A stretch of DNA of 64,000 bases, taken from positions 329,545 to 393,544 of the forward strand of contig JAFYOS010000018.1 in assembly GCA_017560125.1 (NCBI GenBank). Reading direction: 5' to 3'. Both the position numbers and the translations under genes were made by a program. Of the stretch, positions 54,533 to 63,040 are shown piece by piece. Every line of letters begins with the position of its first letter. The first letter of the stretch is position 1. Below the pieces are notes generated by a model that saw nothing but the letters and a program-made list of their open reading frames with translations, was not told the origin of the DNA and made no database searches. Source of the stretch: Bacteroidaceae bacterium. Its GTDB lineage: Bacteria > Bacteroidota > Bacteroidia > Bacteroidales > Bacteroidaceae.

Positions 54533-56296
54533 ATGAACAGAAAATTTAAACATGGAATGTCGATGGCTCTTGCTGTCCTGAGTGCAATGTTTATGAACAC
54601 TGCCTGCACCGAGGATTGGAACGACCATTACGATGACAATGGCACAAACGCGAGCCGTACATCAATTCTTGACATTGTTAAGGGCGATGCCGATCTCTCG
54701 AACTTCAGTGCCGTAGTAGAAGCATTGGGTTGCGCAGACTCATTGCTCAACCAGTCACGTGTTTACACATTGTGGGCTCCTGTCAACGAGTATGTAAATA
54801 AAGACTCACTCTTGGCAGAGATCGAAAAGGGTAACCGTGATAAAGTGCTTAACCGTTTTGTTGAGTCACACATCGCTAACTTCAAGTATGCAGCGTCTGA
54901 CTCGATGAAGGCCGATAACTACATGCTCCTTCTCAACGAGAAGATGGTGCCTTTCTGTGGTAACTACAGCGATGGCTACACATTCGACGGCATGGCGGTT
55001 GTCGAGAAGAACATCCCCGCATTCAACGGTATCGTTCACAAAATCGGCGGTACAGTAACTTACGCTCTCAACCTTTGGGAGTACCTCGAGAACGCCGAGG
55101 GTGCCGATTCAGTTGCTAAGTTCCTCTACTCATTCAACGTAAGCAAGTTCGATGAGTGGGCAAGTATCGAAGGTCCCACAGTACAGGGTAACAAGACATA
55201 CCTCGACTCGGTATTCTCTAACTCGAACCAGTGGTTCTTCACTTACGGTGACAAATACACCGCAGGTATCGGTAACGTATCTATGGAGGACTCTTCTTAC
55301 ATGTTCGTAGTTCCCGCAAACGAGGTTTGGACTGAGTGGACAGAGAAGGCCGAGAAGTACTACAACCTCTACCTCGACGAGAAACTTGGTGAGGCTGAGA
55401 AGTTCCGCACCGACTCATTGAGATGGTTCTATGCTCGCAAGTCTATCTTGAACTACTCATTGTTCAGCAAGCGCGACCAGACTCCCGTTCACAAGCTCGC
55501 TTGGGCAGTTGATAACGACGGTGACGGTCTTCGCGATGACTCAATCTTATCTACATACTCTGTTAAGCGTCGTCTTTTCTCTAAGGAGGATGTTCTTGCA
55601 GGTACACGCGAGGGCGTTGAGTGTTCAAACGGTACATTCTACGTGAAGGATGTATTCAACTACTCACCCTTCTACACATGGCACGACACCATCAAGGTTG
55701 AGGCTGAGTACCCCAGATATCAGGGTAACGAGAAGAACAAGGACAACTTCGTAACTTCGGGTACCGACCCCAACGTAGTATATGTTTCAGAGTCTCAGAT
55801 GCACGATTCACTCGTTGCACAGGGTGCTAAGCTTTCAAGCAACCAGTACGTAGAGGTAGCTCCTCTTGCAAGTACAGGTAACCCCAAGCTTATCTTCACA
55901 ATCCCCGAGACACTTTCTTCTACATACAACGTGAAGATTGTGTTTGTACCTCCTCACATTGCATCTCCCCGTGCTAACCCCGCCGATTCAGAGCCCAACA
56001 AGGTGAAGCTTATTCTCCGCGCTACAGGCGACAACGGCAAGCAGGCTAAGCTCGTAGAGGTTAAGAACATTCAGAACGATCCTACACGCATCGACACAGT
56101 ATTTATCCCCGATGCAGAGGATCCCAGCAAGCCCATGAAGATTAAGTTCCCCTTCACAGAGTATGGCTTTGCCGACAATCTGCTGAATGCTTCTCTTGAG
56201 ATTACTTCAGATGTTGCTCGTAACGACAAGGGCTTCACACGCGTATTGCGTATCGACTGCATCATCCTTGAACCCGTTGCCGAGGACGAAGAATAA
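54533..56296 (+). CDS. fasciclin-like lipoprotein 4 (shorter form)
   Basis: The 587-residue lipoprotein has lipobox NTAC (Cys about residue 25) and then TEDWNDHYDDNG. Two FAS1-like modules are visible: SILDIVKGDADLSNFSAVVE with VYTLWAPVNEYVNKDSLL and AFNGIVHKIGG in the first, and NLWEYLENAEGADSVAKFL onward in the second. A beta-rich C-terminal domain ends LRIDCIILEPVAEDEE. It lacks the SNRYTFTGET start and PEDR end of the two genes before it, so it belongs to another subfamily. It sits 15 nt before SusC2 and so mirrors the position of the 1092-residue protein before SusC1. Confidence 0.85.
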   Translation: MNRKFKHGMSMALAVLSAMFMNTACTEDWNDHYDDNGTNASRTSILDIVKGDADLSNFSAVVEALGCADSLLNQSRVYTLWAPVNEYVNKDSLLAEIEKGNRDKVLNRFVESHIANFKYAASDSMKADNYMLLLNEKMVPFCGNYSDGYTFDGMAVVEKNIPAFNGIVHKIGGTVTYALNLWEYLENAEGADSVAKFLYSFNVSKFDEWASIEGPTVQGNKTYLDSVFSNSNQWFFTYGDKYTAGIGNVSMEDSSYMFVVPANEVWTEWTEKAEKYYNLYLDEKLGEAEKFRTDSLRWFYARKSILNYSLFSKRDQTPVHKLAWAVDNDGDGLRDDSILSTYSVKRRLFSKEDVLAGTREGVECSNGTFYVKDVFNYSPFYTWHDTIKVEAEYPRYQGNEKNKDNFVTSGTDPNVVYVSESQMHDSLVAQGAKLSSNQYVEVAPLASTGNPKLIFTIPETLSSTYNVKIVFVPPHIASPRANPADSEPNKVKLILRATGDNGKQAKLVEVKNIQNDPTRIDTVFIPDAEDPSKPMKIKFPFTEYGFADNLLNASLEITSDVARNDKGFTRVLRIDCIILEPVAEDEE

Positions 56297-56311
56297 TAGA
56301 GAATTTTGAGT

Positions 56312-59300
56312 ATGAAAAATAAAAAATCAACTATGTATATGCGACAAATTATGCAAGCAATGGTGGCATTGGTGGTACTGATGTCATCTACCGCACCTGT
56401 AGCCGCAATGGTTTCAGGCGGTAACGAAGCGAACGATACCGTTTCGGCTAAGGCCGGAAAGGCTGCTGCCGAGATAGTTGCGGCACGTAAGATTACCGGT
56501 ACCGTTTATGACGCAGCAACTAAAGAACCTCTCCCCGGTGTTCGCGTACAGGGTACAGGACATAGCAATGTTACTACCATGACCAACTCTGAGGGTGCCT
56601 ATACTTTGAACATCCCTTCATATGTTACTTTGCTTAACTTCTCTACTCCCGGATACGGACTCATCCAGCGCCCCGTTCTCAACGACGACGTGATTGATGT
56701 TTATATCTACACAGACAAGTTCAGCCAGAAGTACAACGAGGATATTGTTATCACAGCTACAAACAAGGCCGAGATCGGTATCGGTTCTGCTCTTACAGTA
56801 GATGCTGAAATCGCTAACAACCTTGGTGCTGATGTACGCAGCATTACACGTTCGGGTACTCCCGGTATCGGTAACGCTATGTTCATCCGTGGTATCAATT
56901 CAATCAATGCCAACACTCAGCCTCTGGTTGTAGTTGACGGTGTCATCTACGACTTGCAGGAGGATGCAGGTGCTCTTCACCTTGGTGCATACAACAACAT
57001 TCTTGCTGCTATCGACATCAACGACATCGCTGATGTAAGGGTATTGAAGAATGCTACTGCTCTCTATGGTGCGCGCGCTGCCAACGGTGTGCTCCTCATC
57101 ACTACCAAGCGTGGTCGCAGTATGGCTACACGCATTACTGCAAACATCTTCGGTGGTGTGACACTTACACCCAACCTCCCCGACCTCATGGGCGCTGAGC
57201 AGTATCGTACATATGCCAACGAGCTTATCGGTACTATGGAGACAAACATGAAGGTGTTCAACTTCCTCCAGAGCAACCCCGACTTCTATTATTATAACAT
57301 GTATCATAATAATACAGACTGGTCGGACTACATCTACCGCGAGGCTTACACACAGAACTACAAGGTTAATGTAGAGGGTGGTGACGAGATTGCTATGTAC
57401 AATTTCTCACTCGGTTACACAGGCGCACAGAGCGCATTGGAGAAGAACGACTTCAACCGTTTGAACATCCGCTTCAACTCGGACATTGTATTGGCTAAGG
57501 ACTTCAAGACACGCTTCGACATTGGTTTCAGCCGTGTACAGCGCAACTTGCTCGATGATGGTGCTCCCGCAGAGTATGCTTCTGCTCCCATCTCATCTCC
57601 CGGTTTCCTTTCAATGATCAAGGCTCCCTTCTTGAGCCCCTACAAGTTCTCTCAGTATGGTGTTAAGACATCTGCACTCGACGATTCTGATACATTCGCT
57701 TTCGGCATCGACCGTACAGTTGACCACACAAACAACTCATACTACAACCCCCTTACCATCCTTGCTAATGGTAACGGTGAGAACAAGAACTTCCAGGAGT
57801 ACTCACAGTTCACACTTAGCTTGGCTCCCGAGTACACACTCGGCGACTTCAAGATCTCTGAGCTGTTCAACTACTCATTGCACCGCATGAGCGAGAAATA
57901 CTATCTCCCCTACGGTTCTAACCCCAACAACAACCAGTATCACTTCTATGCCGAGAACCTCGGTTACATTGGTAACTCACTCGCATCTTACTTCGGTAAA
58001 GAGGCGTCTATTACCAGCGATACTCGTGTTGAATGGAAGAAGTCATTCGGCGCTCACAGCTTCGATATCTTCGGCGGTTTCCGTTACACCAACTTCAAGA
58101 TGGACGGTAACTACCTTTCATGTGCTAACTCGGGTAACGACAACGCTACCAACATCGACAAGGACTACGACTACATCACCGACAACGGTGACAACAACGA
58201 GTGGACTAACCTTGCATGGTACTTGAACGCTAACTACAACTACCTTACACGTTACTTCTTGCAGGGTACTGTATCTATGGAGACATCTTCACGCTTCGGT
58301 AAAGAGGCTGACGGTGGCGTAGGCATGGGCGGTCTCCAGTGGGGTATCTTCCCCTCTGCTCAGGCAGCTTGGTTGCTCTCTTCAGAGTCTTGGTTCAAGG
58401 TTCCCGGTATCAATTCATTGAAGCTCCGCGCAGGTTACGAAGAGGTTGGTAACGACGCTATCAACTACTACGCAGCTCAGAGCTACATGGAGGCTATCAA
58501 GTACTACGACAAGTACATGGGTGTCCAGATTGGTAACGTAGAGAACGACGGTGTTAAATGGGAGACAACAGGTCGCTTCAACGTAGGTGTTGACGCTCTT
58601 CTCTTCAACAACCGTGTTGCTGTATCGTTCGACTGGTACAAGGCTACTACAAAAGACCTCCTCGTACAGAAGAAATATCAGTACATCACAGGTATGGATA
58701 CATACTGGAGCAATGGTGGCGAGATGGAGAACACCGGTTTCGAGGCTTCTATCAATGCTAAGGTAATCAACACCAAGGACTTCACATGGGAGCTCGGTGC
58801 ATCGGTAGGTAGCTACAAGAACGAGGTAACTGCTCTCGACGAGAATGTTGCACCCGTAAATGTTTACGGTGCTCAGGTTGTTACTCAGGTAGGTCAGGCT
58901 GTAGGTTCATTCTATGGCTACAAGACCGACGGTGTTATCAAATCTGCCGAGGAGGCTGCTCAGCTCGGTCTCTACCAGATTGATGCTACAGGTAAACGCG
59001 AGTACTTCAAGCCCGGTGATGTTAAGTTCGTTGACATGACAGGTGAGGGCGAAATCAGCGACGCCGACAAGGTAATCCTTGGTGATGCTCACCCCGACTT
59101 CTATGGTAACATCTTCTCTAAGTTCACATACAAGAACTGGCAGCTCGACCTTCTCTTCAACTACTCTGTAGGTAACGACGCTTTCAACTACTATCGTCAG
59201 CAGCTCGAGAGCGGCAGCAACTTCTTCAACCAGACAACAGCTGTGTTGAACCGCTGGTCTTACGACGGTCAGGAGACAAATACTCCTCGTATTGCTTATG

Positions 59301-59581
59301 GCGACCCCATGAACAACAACCGTTTCTCAGACCGTTGGATTGAGGATGCTTCTTACTTGCGTCTCAAGAAACTTCAGATTTCTTACAACCTGCCTCTCTC
59401 TTTGAGCTGGTTGCAGGGTATCACCATCTGGGGTGCTGCTGAGAACCTTCTCACATTCACTAAGTATTTGGGTAGCGATCCCGAGTTCTCGGTTAGCAAT
59501 AATGTAATGTTCCAGGGTGTAGATGCCGGTTTGCTTCCGCAGAGCCGCAGTTTCCACTTGGGTGTTAAAGTTAACCTCTAA
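56312..59581 (+). CDS. SusC/RagA-type TonB-dependent transporter 2
   Basis: The frame opens at TTG 56306, but ATG 56312 is the likely start, giving 1089 residues. A long signal region ends near APVAAM. A carboxypeptidase-regulatory-like domain follows (KITGTVYDAATKEPLPGVRV), then a TonB-box-like DIVITATN (about 137), a plug (MFIRGINSINANTQPLVVVD, DVRVLKNATALYGARAANG) and a barrel ending SRSFHLGVKVNL. It is clearly different from SusC1 in sequence, so the two pairs are not a recent duplication. It follows the short fasciclin gene by 15 nt. A long hairpin lies between it and SusD2. Confidence 0.96.
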   Translation: MKNKKSTMYMRQIMQAMVALVVLMSSTAPVAAMVSGGNEANDTVSAKAGKAAAEIVAARKITGTVYDAATKEPLPGVRVQGTGHSNVTTMTNSEGAYTLNIPSYVTLLNFSTPGYGLIQRPVLNDDVIDVYIYTDKFSQKYNEDIVITATNKAEIGIGSALTVDAEIANNLGADVRSITRSGTPGIGNAMFIRGINSINANTQPLVVVDGVIYDLQEDAGALHLGAYNNILAAIDINDIADVRVLKNATALYGARAANGVLLITTKRGRSMATRITANIFGGVTLTPNLPDLMGAEQYRTYANELIGTMETNMKVFNFLQSNPDFYYYNMYHNNTDWSDYIYREAYTQNYKVNVEGGDEIAMYNFSLGYTGAQSALEKNDFNRLNIRFNSDIVLAKDFKTRFDIGFSRVQRNLLDDGAPAEYASAPISSPGFLSMIKAPFLSPYKFSQYGVKTSALDDSDTFAFGIDRTVDHTNNSYYNPLTILANGNGENKNFQEYSQFTLSLAPEYTLGDFKISELFNYSLHRMSEKYYLPYGSNPNNNQYHFYAENLGYIGNSLASYFGKEASITSDTRVEWKKSFGAHSFDIFGGFRYTNFKMDGNYLSCANSGNDNATNIDKDYDYITDNGDNNEWTNLAWYLNANYNYLTRYFLQGTVSMETSSRFGKEADGGVGMGGLQWGIFPSAQAAWLLSSESWFKVPGINSLKLRAGYEEVGNDAINYYAAQSYMEAIKYYDKYMGVQIGNVENDGVKWETTGRFNVGVDALLFNNRVAVSFDWYKATTKDLLVQKKYQYITGMDTYWSNGGEMENTGFEASINAKVINTKDFTWELGASVGSYKNEVTALDENVAPVNVYGAQVVTQVGQAVGSFYGYKTDGVIKSAEEAAQLGLYQIDATGKREYFKPGDVKFVDMTGEGEISDADKVILGDAHPDFYGNIFSKFTYKNWQLDLLFNYSVGNDAFNYYRQQLESGSNFFNQTTAVLNRWSYDGQETNTPRIAYGDPMNNNRFSDRWIEDASYLRLKKLQISYNLPLSLSWLQGITIWGAAENLLTFTKYLGSDPEFSVSNNVMFQGVDAGLLPQSRSFHLGVKVNL

Positions 59582-59602
59582 TGATATAACCTAAGACATG
59601 GC

Positions 59603-59644
59603 GTTCCGCGGCTGTTTGCCGCACACCGACAAGCAGCGCGGAAC
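59603..59644 (+). other. intercistronic hairpin between SusC2 and SusD2
   Basis: GTTCCGCG (59603-59610) pairs with CGCGGAAC (59637-59644). After a one-base bulge the stem continues with seven more pairs (59612-59618 with 59630-59636). There is no T-run. A hairpin here could lower SusD2 relative to SusC2 or protect an upstream mRNA 3' end. Confidence 0.75.
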
Positions 59645-59681
59645 TTCATAAGGAAATTTGGAAAACATTAATTCTACTAAA

Positions 59682-61712
59682 ATGATGAAAAAGAATTTTA
59701 TTTATAGTCTTTGCATGTTACTCTGCGGTGCCATCTTCATGAGCTCTTGCGAGGACATGATTGAAATCGAATCAGACCGTGTCGATTACGATATGAGTAC
59801 TCTGACACTCAACGACACCGTTTACTCGGTACTCGGTATCTTGAAGGGTGTTCAGGGTGTTATGGACCGTCAGGTTCTGTTGGGCGAGCTCCGTGGCGAC
59901 CTTATGGTTGTTAACGAGGCTAAGGCCGTTACCGATATTCAGAAGATTGCTCGTTTCGAGTTCGATTCTGATAATGAATATCTCGATATCAAGGATTACT
60001 ACACCATCATCAACAACTGTAACATCTACCTTGCACGCGTTGATACCACACTCGAGCGCAATAACGTTAAGTTGATGCTCCGCGAGTATGTTGGTGTACA
60101 GAGCGTTCGCGCATGGGCTTACATGCAGCTCGCAATGAACTATGGTGAGGTTCCCTTCTTCGAGGAGCCCATCCTCACACACAGTCTTGCCGAGGAGGTG
60201 ATGACACGTCCCATGGCCGACATGAACACCATCGCTCCCAAGCTCATCGAGACACTTCTTCCCTACGAGGATCCCGAGGCTTATCCCATGCCTGCATTCT
60301 CGGGCTTGACCTACAAGACCAGTTTGTACTTCGTACCCATCCGTCAGTTGCTTGGTGACCTCTACTTGTGGACAGGCAACTATGTTGAGGCTGCTAAGAT
60401 GTACCAGAAGCTCATTGTAGAGAACGAGTACGAGGATAAACTCGGCGTTGTACTGTGGGCCGACGAGGAGGGTAAAGATTACAACGGTACCTTCGATCAG
60501 GTATTCAAATCAACAAGCCCTGCTAATACTATCGCAGTATCTACATTCTCTGCCTCTTCATCTACAGGTACAGTATCTCAGCTTGCAAGCATCATTGCTC
60601 CTCAGGCACAGGGCGAGCACATGGTACAGGCTGCTCCCGGTTACTATGGCTTGAGCAAAGCTCAGGTTTACAAGTACTACAAGGCCGAGGGTACTAAGAT
60701 TACAGAGGCTGTTAACCCCAGCGACGAGAAACCCGGTGACCTCCGTATCTACCAGAGCGTTTACTCTACACGTAACTTCTCTGAGAATGTTGTTTACGGT
60801 GGCGTAATTGGTAAGTTCAACCTCATGACAGCAAGAAACGAGAATGGTGTTTCTCTTGGTAACTTCAGTGAAGTTATCAACGAGATAAAGTACGGTCGTA
60901 CCATCCAGATATACCTCCGCTTTGCCGAGGCTCTCGCAGGTATTGCTGCCGAGCAGGGCGAGAACAGATGGCAGGGTGCTAACGAGCTCGCTATGCGCGT
61001 TCTCAAAGAGGGTATCAGAGCCGAGAAGTACTACGTTCAGAAGTATTTGAACGACTTCGAGGTTCAGTACATGGATGTTAAGAGAGACGAGGCAGGTAAA
61101 ATTGTATATGATTCAACTGTATATGAGATTGACACCCTCGGTAACTACATCTACACTCTTCCCGATTCTATTCTCGTAACTGAGACACGTCAGCTCTTCG
61201 ATACAATCATGTTCGACTTCACCGATGTTCCCGAACTCGACAACAACATTGGTGTTCACTCACGTGGTTCAGGTTTCGCTGAGTACAACCAGTACTACTC
61301 ACTCGACAACGACTCATGCATCGCTCTCTACCTTGGTAAGGAGGGTGTAGCTGCCGAGAAGGAGATTCCTTTGCTCAACGATAAGGGCAAGGTTCAGTTC
61401 GACGAGAACGGCGACACAATCATGACTACTGTTGCTTACACTGAGTACGGTTTGACAGCAGACGACAAGATTGAGTACGTTCGTAACCTTATCATCGACG
61501 AGTGCGCTCTCGAGACAGCATTCGAGGGTTACCGTTTCACAGACCTTATCCGTTTTGCTAAGAACATGGGCAGCAACGATGTTCTTGCTAAGCGTGTTGC
61601 CGGTCGTGCAATCGAGAACAAGGTTAGCGTTCTCCACCCCGAATTCCAGTACGACGCTGCTCTCTATGGCAAATTGTCTGACCAGGCTAACTGGTATCTT
61701 CCCAAGAAGTAA
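59682..61712 (+). CDS. SusD/RagB-type surface lipoprotein 2
   Basis: The frame opens at TTG 59658. ATG 59682 (or 59685) gives a normal lipoprotein signal with lipobox FMSSC. The protein is about 676 residues, about 100 longer than SusD1, and carries SusD blocks such as REYVGVQSVRAWAYMQLAMN, VPIRQLLGDLYLWTGNYVEA and, near the end, IIDECALETAFEGYRFTDLI. An acidic insert precedes the C-terminal block (about residues 470-600, with DTLGNYIYTLPDSILV). It pairs with SusC2 and ends the operon at a strong terminator. Confidence 0.95.
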   Translation: MMKKNFIYSLCMLLCGAIFMSSCEDMIEIESDRVDYDMSTLTLNDTVYSVLGILKGVQGVMDRQVLLGELRGDLMVVNEAKAVTDIQKIARFEFDSDNEYLDIKDYYTIINNCNIYLARVDTTLERNNVKLMLREYVGVQSVRAWAYMQLAMNYGEVPFFEEPILTHSLAEEVMTRPMADMNTIAPKLIETLLPYEDPEAYPMPAFSGLTYKTSLYFVPIRQLLGDLYLWTGNYVEAAKMYQKLIVENEYEDKLGVVLWADEEGKDYNGTFDQVFKSTSPANTIAVSTFSASSSTGTVSQLASIIAPQAQGEHMVQAAPGYYGLSKAQVYKYYKAEGTKITEAVNPSDEKPGDLRIYQSVYSTRNFSENVVYGGVIGKFNLMTARNENGVSLGNFSEVINEIKYGRTIQIYLRFAEALAGIAAEQGENRWQGANELAMRVLKEGIRAEKYYVQKYLNDFEVQYMDVKRDEAGKIVYDSTVYEIDTLGNYIYTLPDSILVTETRQLFDTIMFDFTDVPELDNNIGVHSRGSGFAEYNQYYSLDNDSCIALYLGKEGVAAEKEIPLLNDKGKVQFDENGDTIMTTVAYTEYGLTADDKIEYVRNLIIDECALETAFEGYRFTDLIRFAKNMGSNDVLAKRVAGRAIENKVSVLHPEFQYDAALYGKLSDQANWYLPKK

Positions 61713-61730
61713 TTGACAGATTCCATATAC

Positions 61731-61767
61731 AAAAAATGGCCCGCCACTGTGGCGGGCCATTTTTTTT
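61731..61767 (+). terminator. terminator of the fasciclin-SusCD operon, probably bidirectional
   Basis: A 16-bp perfect stem (61731-61746 with 61750-61765) closes a CTG loop, with an A-run before and a T-run after. It lies 18 nt after SusD2 and 15 nt from the convergent PqqD-like gene. Confidence 0.95.
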
Positions 61768-61782
61768 GTGTGTAGTGGGATG

Positions 61783-62055
61783 TTACATTGTAACCAGTCC
61801 CATCTCGTTCCATGCCTCTATTATCAGGCCGCAGTCCTCGCGGGCTGTTTCGTCATCCACCTCGTACTCGCGTTGCAGCAGCGCTATCATGGTGTCGATG
61901 TCGAACTCCTCAATCTTCTCCAGTTCGCCCCACAGATAGGCTGTCAGTTCGTCTAAATTTATTACGCTCTGTTTGCTTGCGTTCTCTTCGTCCGTGGGCA
62001 CGAGCAGGGGCTCGCCACACACGTACTGCAATTCATATTCTTTTGCTGTTTTCAT
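61783..62055 (-). CDS. PqqD family protein (stand-alone RRE-like domain)
   Basis: The 90-residue protein reads ELQYVCGEPLLVPT, then INLDELTAYLWGELEKIEEF, then MIALLQREYEVDDETARED and LIIEAWNEMGLV. This is the PqqD/RRE winged-helix pattern, which binds leader peptides of ribosomally made, modified peptides. I see no precursor peptide, radical-SAM or other RiPP gene in the window. The frame extends ten residues upstream, but the -7 box at 62075-62082 favours ATG at 62055. It is divergent from folP. Confidence 0.82.
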   Translation of the reverse strand: MKTAKEYELQYVCGEPLLVPTDEENASKQSVINLDELTAYLWGELEKIEEFDIDTMIALLQREYEVDDETAREDCGLIIEAWNEMGLVTM

Positions 62056-62074
62056 GTGGAAAATATTTTTTTTG

Positions 62075-62082
62075 CAAACATA
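62075..62082 (-). promoter_or_regulatory. -7 box for the PqqD-like gene (minus strand)
   Basis: CAAACATA reads TATGTTTG on the minus strand, a perfect -7 box 20 nt upstream of the start codon. It faces away from the folP -7 box at 62104-62111. No good -33 match. Confidence 0.5.
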
Positions 62083-62103
62083 CAAAATTCCATCGATTTT
62101 GTG

Positions 62104-62111
62104 TATGTTTG
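62104..62111 (+). promoter_or_regulatory. -7 box for folP-cdaA
   Basis: TATGTTTG is a perfect TAnnTTTG box 36 nt before ATG 62147. It uses the same octamer as the divergent minus-strand box. No good -33 match. Confidence 0.55.
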
Positions 62112-62146
62112 CAGTTCAAACATGCGCCATGCATGCAACCAGTTTT

Positions 62147-63010
62147 ATGCCGAAACTAAATATTATGCCGAAACTGCCTTTTACCATCAACGCCGGGGGA
62201 CGACTGCTCAGTCTGGAGCGTCCCGTTGTCATGGGTATTGTGAACGTCACTCCCGACTCCTTCTATGGGGGCTCGAGGGTGGGCGACGATGAGCTGCTGT
62301 CGCGTTGCGCGGCGATGATAGAGCAGGGGGCTGCCATCATCGATGTGGGGGCTTGCTCCACACGTCCTTCGGGCGATTTTGTTTCGTGCGACGAGGAACT
62401 GGAGCGCCTGCACAGGGCTTTCGAACTGCTCGACAAGGCCTTCCCCGACGCCATCTTCTCGGTCGATACGTTCCGTGCGCGTGTGGCACGCGAGTGTGTG
62501 GCCCATCACAATGTGGCTATCATCAACGATGTGTCGGGCTACGATTGGGATAAGGATATGTTCGATACGGTGTGCCAGCTGAATGTGCCTTACATACTTA
62601 CGCACACCAAGGGCGTGGCGGGCGACGAACCCGAGTATGCCAATTTCATCCCCGAGGTGGTGGAGCAGCTTGCGCGCAAGCTGTGGGCGCTGCGCCAGGC
62701 GGGTGTGAACGATGTCATTGTCGATGCCGGCTTCGGCTTCGGAAAATCACTGGAGCAGAACTATGCCCTCATGGCCGCGCTTGGCGAATTTTCGCTGCTC
62801 GAGGCTCCCATGCTTGTGGGTGTCTCTCGCAAGTCGATGATTACCAAGGTACTGTCGGTGGCGCCGGCCGATGCTCTCAACGGCACCACGGTGCTCAATA
62901 CCATCGCCCTCATGCAGGGTGCCAACATTTTGCGTGTCCACGATGTGGCGGCAGCGGTCGAGGCGGTCGCCATCGTCGAGAAACTGCGCGAATGCACCCC
63001 CGTTTTTTAG
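62147..63010 (+). CDS. folP: dihydropteroate synthase
   Basis: The enzyme joins p-aminobenzoate and the pterin diphosphate to dihydropteroate in folate synthesis, and is the sulfonamide target. Motifs: VMGIVNVTPDSFYGGSR, DVGACSTRPSGDFV, SVDTFRARVARE, IINDVSGYD, DAGFGFGKSLEQN and GVSRKSMI. The frame extends upstream through the promoter, so the start must lie after about 62118. ATG 62147 (MPKLNI) and 62165 (MPKLPF) are both possible; a near-repeat of ATGCCGAAACT covers the two. Relatives usually begin just before the FTINAGGRLL strand, which slightly favours 62165. cdaA follows after 30 nt. Confidence 0.96.
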   Translation: MPKLNIMPKLPFTINAGGRLLSLERPVVMGIVNVTPDSFYGGSRVGDDELLSRCAAMIEQGAAIIDVGACSTRPSGDFVSCDEELERLHRAFELLDKAFPDAIFSVDTFRARVARECVAHHNVAIINDVSGYDWDKDMFDTVCQLNVPYILTHTKGVAGDEPEYANFIPEVVEQLARKLWALRQAGVNDVIVDAGFGFGKSLEQNYALMAALGEFSLLEAPMLVGVSRKSMITKVLSVAPADALNGTTVLNTIALMQGANILRVHDVAAAVEAVAIVEKLRECTPVF

Positions 63011-63040
63011 TACTATAATAATGTATATATATATAAGGAT

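Noticed and set aside
41720-61712. Classical polysaccharide utilisation locus
   Set aside because: Two SusCD pairs are present, but no glycoside hydrolase, lyase, sulfatase, ECF sigma/anti-sigma pair or hybrid sensor is encoded in or next to the operon.
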